From positions 1 through 24,511 of the forward strand of contig JAYZFL010000008.1 of NCBI GenBank assembly GCA_036336795.1: DNA of 24,511 nucleotides. The letters run 5' to 3'. The notes beneath the pieces are model-generated. The model made no database searches. It was given only the letters and a program-made list of their open reading frames with translations, and was not told the origin of the DNA. Numbering within the stretch: the stretch's first letter is position 1; each line of letters starts with the position of its first letter. The position numbers and the translations under genes are program-made. Positions 22,233 to 24,511 of this stretch are shown here, in pieces. Source of the stretch: UBA822 sp036336795. GTDB lineage: Bacteria > Gemmatimonadota > Gemmatimonadetes > Longimicrobiales > Gaopeijiaceae.

Positions 22233-23854
22233 CGATAAAGAAGACGGCCACACCGGACGTTAGCACACATGGGCCTGGCACATTAGCCGGGTTGGATGCA
22301 CATGGACTCCACCCTCAACACGAGGTGCACTGGAATCTGTCGCCCGCTCAACTCTACGAAAAAGCTTTGGCACGAGGAGAGGGGCAGTTGGCCCATATGG
22401 GTGGATTTACTGCGGTCACGAGCCCGCACACTGGGCGCTCCCCCAACGACAAATTTACGGTAAAGGAGTCCGTGACTGGGCCCAGTGTGGAATGGGGTGC
22501 CATTAACGTGCCTATGAGTGAAGCGCATTTTTATTCGCTCCGAGAGAAGGTGCTCTCTTTCCTCAATGGCCAGGAGCTTTTCGTGCGGGATGCTCGCGGT
22601 GGAGCCCACCCACGGCATGGCTTGAACGTGCGTGTGATAACGCACAATGCATGGCACAACCTGTTTGCCTACAACATGTTTCTGCGTCCCACGCCAGAGG
22701 AATTGGCCGCTTTTCAGCCTGATTTCACGGTGCTACACGCTCCAGGTTTCCAGGCCGATCCAGCAAGCGATGGCACGACTTCGGGAGCCTTTATCGTCGT
22801 GAACTTCCAGGAACGTCAGGTCCTGATTGGTGGATCCAACTACGCGGGGGAGATTAAGAAATCGATCTTCTCGGTACTTAACTACATGCTTCCGGATCAG
22901 GGCGTATTACCGATGCACTGCTCAGCCAACATTGGATCCGACGGTGATACGGCATTGTTCTTCGGCCTTTCGGGAACGGGAAAGACGACACTTTCAGCAG
23001 ACCCCGATCGCAGTCTCATCGGGGACGACGAGCATGGTTGGGGAGCCGACGGCGTATTCAACTTCGAAGGTGGTTGCTACGCCAAGACTATTCGCCTGTC
23101 ACTGGAAAGTGAACCGGAGATCTACCAAGCCACTCAAATGTTCGGGACGATCTTGGAGAACGTGATCTTGGACGAGGAGTCCAGGGAAATCGATTTTTTC
23201 GACGGGGAAATCACTGAAAATACAAGAGCATCTTATCCCATCCACTACATTCCAAACGCGGTGATCTCCGGACGGGGAGGACATCCCGAAAACGTCCTGT
23301 TCCTGACAGCTGATGCTTTCGGGGTGCTCCCAACGATTTCAAGGCTCTCTCCTGAGCAAGCCATGTATCACTTTTTGTCGGGATACACTGCTAAAGTTGC
23401 AGGGACAGAGCGTGGGGTCACAGAGCCTAAAGCAACGTTCAGTGCCTGCTTCGGGGCACCTTTTCTGCCCAGGCCACCGGGTGAATATGCGGAAATGCTG
23501 GGTGAACGACTTCGGGAGCACGGCGCCAGTGTTTGGTTGGTGAACACCGGTTGGAGTGGTGGAGGATATGGGGTTGGAAGCCGCATGAAGCTGTCCTATA
23601 CGAGAGCTATGGTCAGAGCGGCCCTACAGGGGGAGTTAGAGCACGTCCACACCTTGGTTGATCCGGTTTTCGGGCTGAATATTCCGGTTCAAGTTTCTGG
23701 TGTTCCTTCCGAAGTTCTTAATCCTCGCGAGACTTGGGTTGATGGTGCCCAATACGATGCGGCGGCAGAGAAGCTGGCGGCAATGTTTAAGGAGAATTTC
23801 AAACAGTTTGAAGCACAGGTTGCGGATGGCGTGAGAGAGGCGGGGCCAAGCTAG
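22229..23854 (+). CDS. pckA: Phosphoenolpyruvate carboxykinase (ATP)
   Basis: Converts oxaloacetate and ATP to phosphoenolpyruvate, CO2 and ADP, the entry step of gluconeogenesis from C4 acids. At 541 residues it is the standard ATP-type size. The kinase-1a P-loop is GLSGTGKT with Lys252 and Thr253, followed by kinase-2 IGDDEHGWG (Asp266, Asp267), and FNFEGGCYAK nearby; the earlier SPNDKF and RTPTPEEL-like blocks and late NTGWSGGGYGVGSRMKLSYT segment are typical. GTP-type enzymes lack this arrangement. The ATG overlaps the maeB stop as ATGA, which implies coupled translation and joint expression. The EVE-domain gene follows after 8 bases. Confidence 0.97.
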   Translation: MTIKKTATPDVSTHGPGTLAGLDAHGLHPQHEVHWNLSPAQLYEKALARGEGQLAHMGGFTAVTSPHTGRSPNDKFTVKESVTGPSVEWGAINVPMSEAHFYSLREKVLSFLNGQELFVRDARGGAHPRHGLNVRVITHNAWHNLFAYNMFLRPTPEELAAFQPDFTVLHAPGFQADPASDGTTSGAFIVVNFQERQVLIGGSNYAGEIKKSIFSVLNYMLPDQGVLPMHCSANIGSDGDTALFFGLSGTGKTTLSADPDRSLIGDDEHGWGADGVFNFEGGCYAKTIRLSLESEPEIYQATQMFGTILENVILDEESREIDFFDGEITENTRASYPIHYIPNAVISGRGGHPENVLFLTADAFGVLPTISRLSPEQAMYHFLSGYTAKVAGTERGVTEPKATFSACFGAPFLPRPPGEYAEMLGERLREHGASVWLVNTGWSGGGYGVGSRMKLSYTRAMVRAALQGELEHVHTLVDPVFGLNIPVQVSGVPSEVLNPRETWVDGAQYDAAAEKLAAMFKENFKQFEAQVADGVREAGPS

Positions 23855-23862
23855 GAAGGGAC

Positions 23863-24318
23863 ATGGCGAAATCATACTGGCTCATGAAGAGCGAACCCCA
23901 TGTCTATTCCTTTGACGACCTAAAGCGGGATAGGACGACCCACTGGGACGGAGTCCGGAATTACCAGGCCAGAAACCACATGATGGCAATGAAGAAGGGT
24001 GACGAAGTGCTATTCTACCACAGCCAAAAGACACCGCCGGGTGCGGTGGGAATCGCTCGGGTTGTCAAGGAGGCCTACCCCGACTTTACACAGTTTGAAA
24101 AACGTTCCAAGTACTATGACCCGAAGGCAATCGAAGAGAAGCCCCGTTGGTATATGGTGGACGTCCGTTACGTCAAGAAGTTTAAGACCGAGGTGAGCCT
24201 TCCGGACATCAAAACTCGCCAAGCTCTGAAAGACATGGTCTTAGTGAACAATTCTCGGCTCTCCGTGCAACCTGTTCGCAAGAGAGAGTTCGATATGATT
24301 GTGAAGATGGGGGGGTAA
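23863..24318 (+). CDS. EVE domain-containing protein
   Basis: Small cytosolic protein of the EVE (formerly DUF55) family, a PUA-like fold related to YTH domains that is thought to bind modified bases in nucleic acid; THYN1 is the human relative. The 151 residues are nearly all domain: YWLMKSEPHVYSFDDL at the N-terminus, THWDGVRNYQARNHMMAMKKGD in the middle (bases about 23938-24003), EVLFYHSQKTPPGAVGIARV, then PRWYMVDVRYVKKF and a final LVNNSRLSVQPV. A strong AGGAAGGG precedes the ATG. The gene sits 8 bases after pckA and shares its transcript by all appearance, although no functional link between PEP carboxykinase and EVE proteins is known to me. A hairpin terminates the unit about 75 bases later. 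Confidence 0.93.
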   Translation: MAKSYWLMKSEPHVYSFDDLKRDRTTHWDGVRNYQARNHMMAMKKGDEVLFYHSQKTPPGAVGIARVVKEAYPDFTQFEKRSKYYDPKAIEEKPRWYMVDVRYVKKFKTEVSLPDIKTRQALKDMVLVNNSRLSVQPVRKREFDMIVKMGG

Positions 24319-24394
24319 CGGATCGAGAATTCGGTGGAAGCGGGTCCGACTGGCCTCCTTGAAAGAGCGTCAATGGGTCCCGTCTAAGTTGAAA

Positions 24395-24425
24395 GGCGTC
24401 CGACCCGCGTGGGTCGGACGCCGTT
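24395..24425 (+). terminator. Probable terminator hairpin after the EVE gene
   Basis: GGCGTCCGACCC (24395-24406) and GGGTCGGACGCC (24411-24422) form a perfect 12-bp GC-rich stem closed by the four-base loop GCGT. The tail is only GTTT, so intrinsic termination may be weak, but AAA before the 5' arm pairs with TTT after the intervening G. It marks the likely end of maeB-pckA-EVE. From 24426 to the window end I recognise nothing. Confidence 0.65.
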
Positions 24426-24511
24426 TACGTAATGTGAGTGCGCGGTCAAATAAATTACCGGAGCGGAGCGTAATACTTCTCCTAAGGAAACCGAGGAAAT
24501 GACCGACGCGA

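Noticed and set aside
1..24511. CRISPR arrays, insertion sequences, tRNA or rRNA genes, and phage or toxin-antitoxin modules
   Set aside because: I looked through the non-coding stretches and found no repeat-spacer pattern, transposase, T-loop motif in a plausible cloverleaf, or rRNA signature.

Overview
The window reads as ordinary chromosome from a Gram-negative, respiring bacterium of moderate GC content. An alternative complex III subunit (ActF), two outer-membrane beta-barrel proteins with signal peptides, a single-chain glycine decarboxylase and a short group-2-like sigma-70 factor together point to the FCB/Gemmatimonadota/Acidobacteriota side of the tree; Gemmatimonadota is my best guess, but nothing here fixes the phylum. 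I see no mobile element, phage gene, CRISPR array, rRNA or tRNA.

Layout. 1-1224 (+): 3' part of actF. 1290-2285 (-): a tatA-like gene followed by a TrmJ-type RNA methyltransferase, convergent with actF. 2286-2699: gene-free divergent region with a strong hairpin and a candidate promoter. 2700-7649 (+): gcvH, gcvP, a UPF0173 metal-dependent hydrolase and a LipM-like octanoyl/lipoyl transferase. 7650-8093: gene-free. 8094-8798 (+): ExbB/TolQ-like proton channel closed by a textbook intrinsic terminator at 8824-8860. 8991-14358 (+): a TPR-containing soluble lytic transglycosylase and DNA polymerase I. 14638-19802 (-): three genes in transcription order, an Omp85-like barrel protein, a sigma-70 factor with its own intrinsic terminator, and a second outer-membrane barrel protein with a DUF5686-like front part. 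19893-24318 (+): malic enzyme fused to a phosphotransacetylase-like domain, ATP-type PEP carboxykinase (ATGA overlap) and an EVE-domain protein, closed by a 12-bp hairpin.

How the genes fit together. GcvH needs a lipoyl group on Lys67; the LipM-like enzyme downstream is the kind that puts the octanoyl precursor on GcvH, so this block looks like a glycine-cleavage unit carrying its own cofactor attachment step, although GcvT and lipoate synthase are not in view. MaeB and PckA connect C4 acids to pyruvate and PEP and are translationally coupled, suggesting gluconeogenic growth on organic or amino acids. ActF places the organism among those using alternative complex III instead of (or beside) cytochrome bc1. 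The sigma factor between two envelope barrel genes is suggestive, but its terminator argues that the downstream barrel gene is separately expressed.

I did not find a clearly new system. The points most worth a second look are the loss of all four exonuclease carboxylates in PolA, the ExbB homologue without ExbD, the uncertain 5' end of the transglycosylase gene, the C-terminal tail on the Omp85-like protein and several precise inverted repeats in intergenic DNA.
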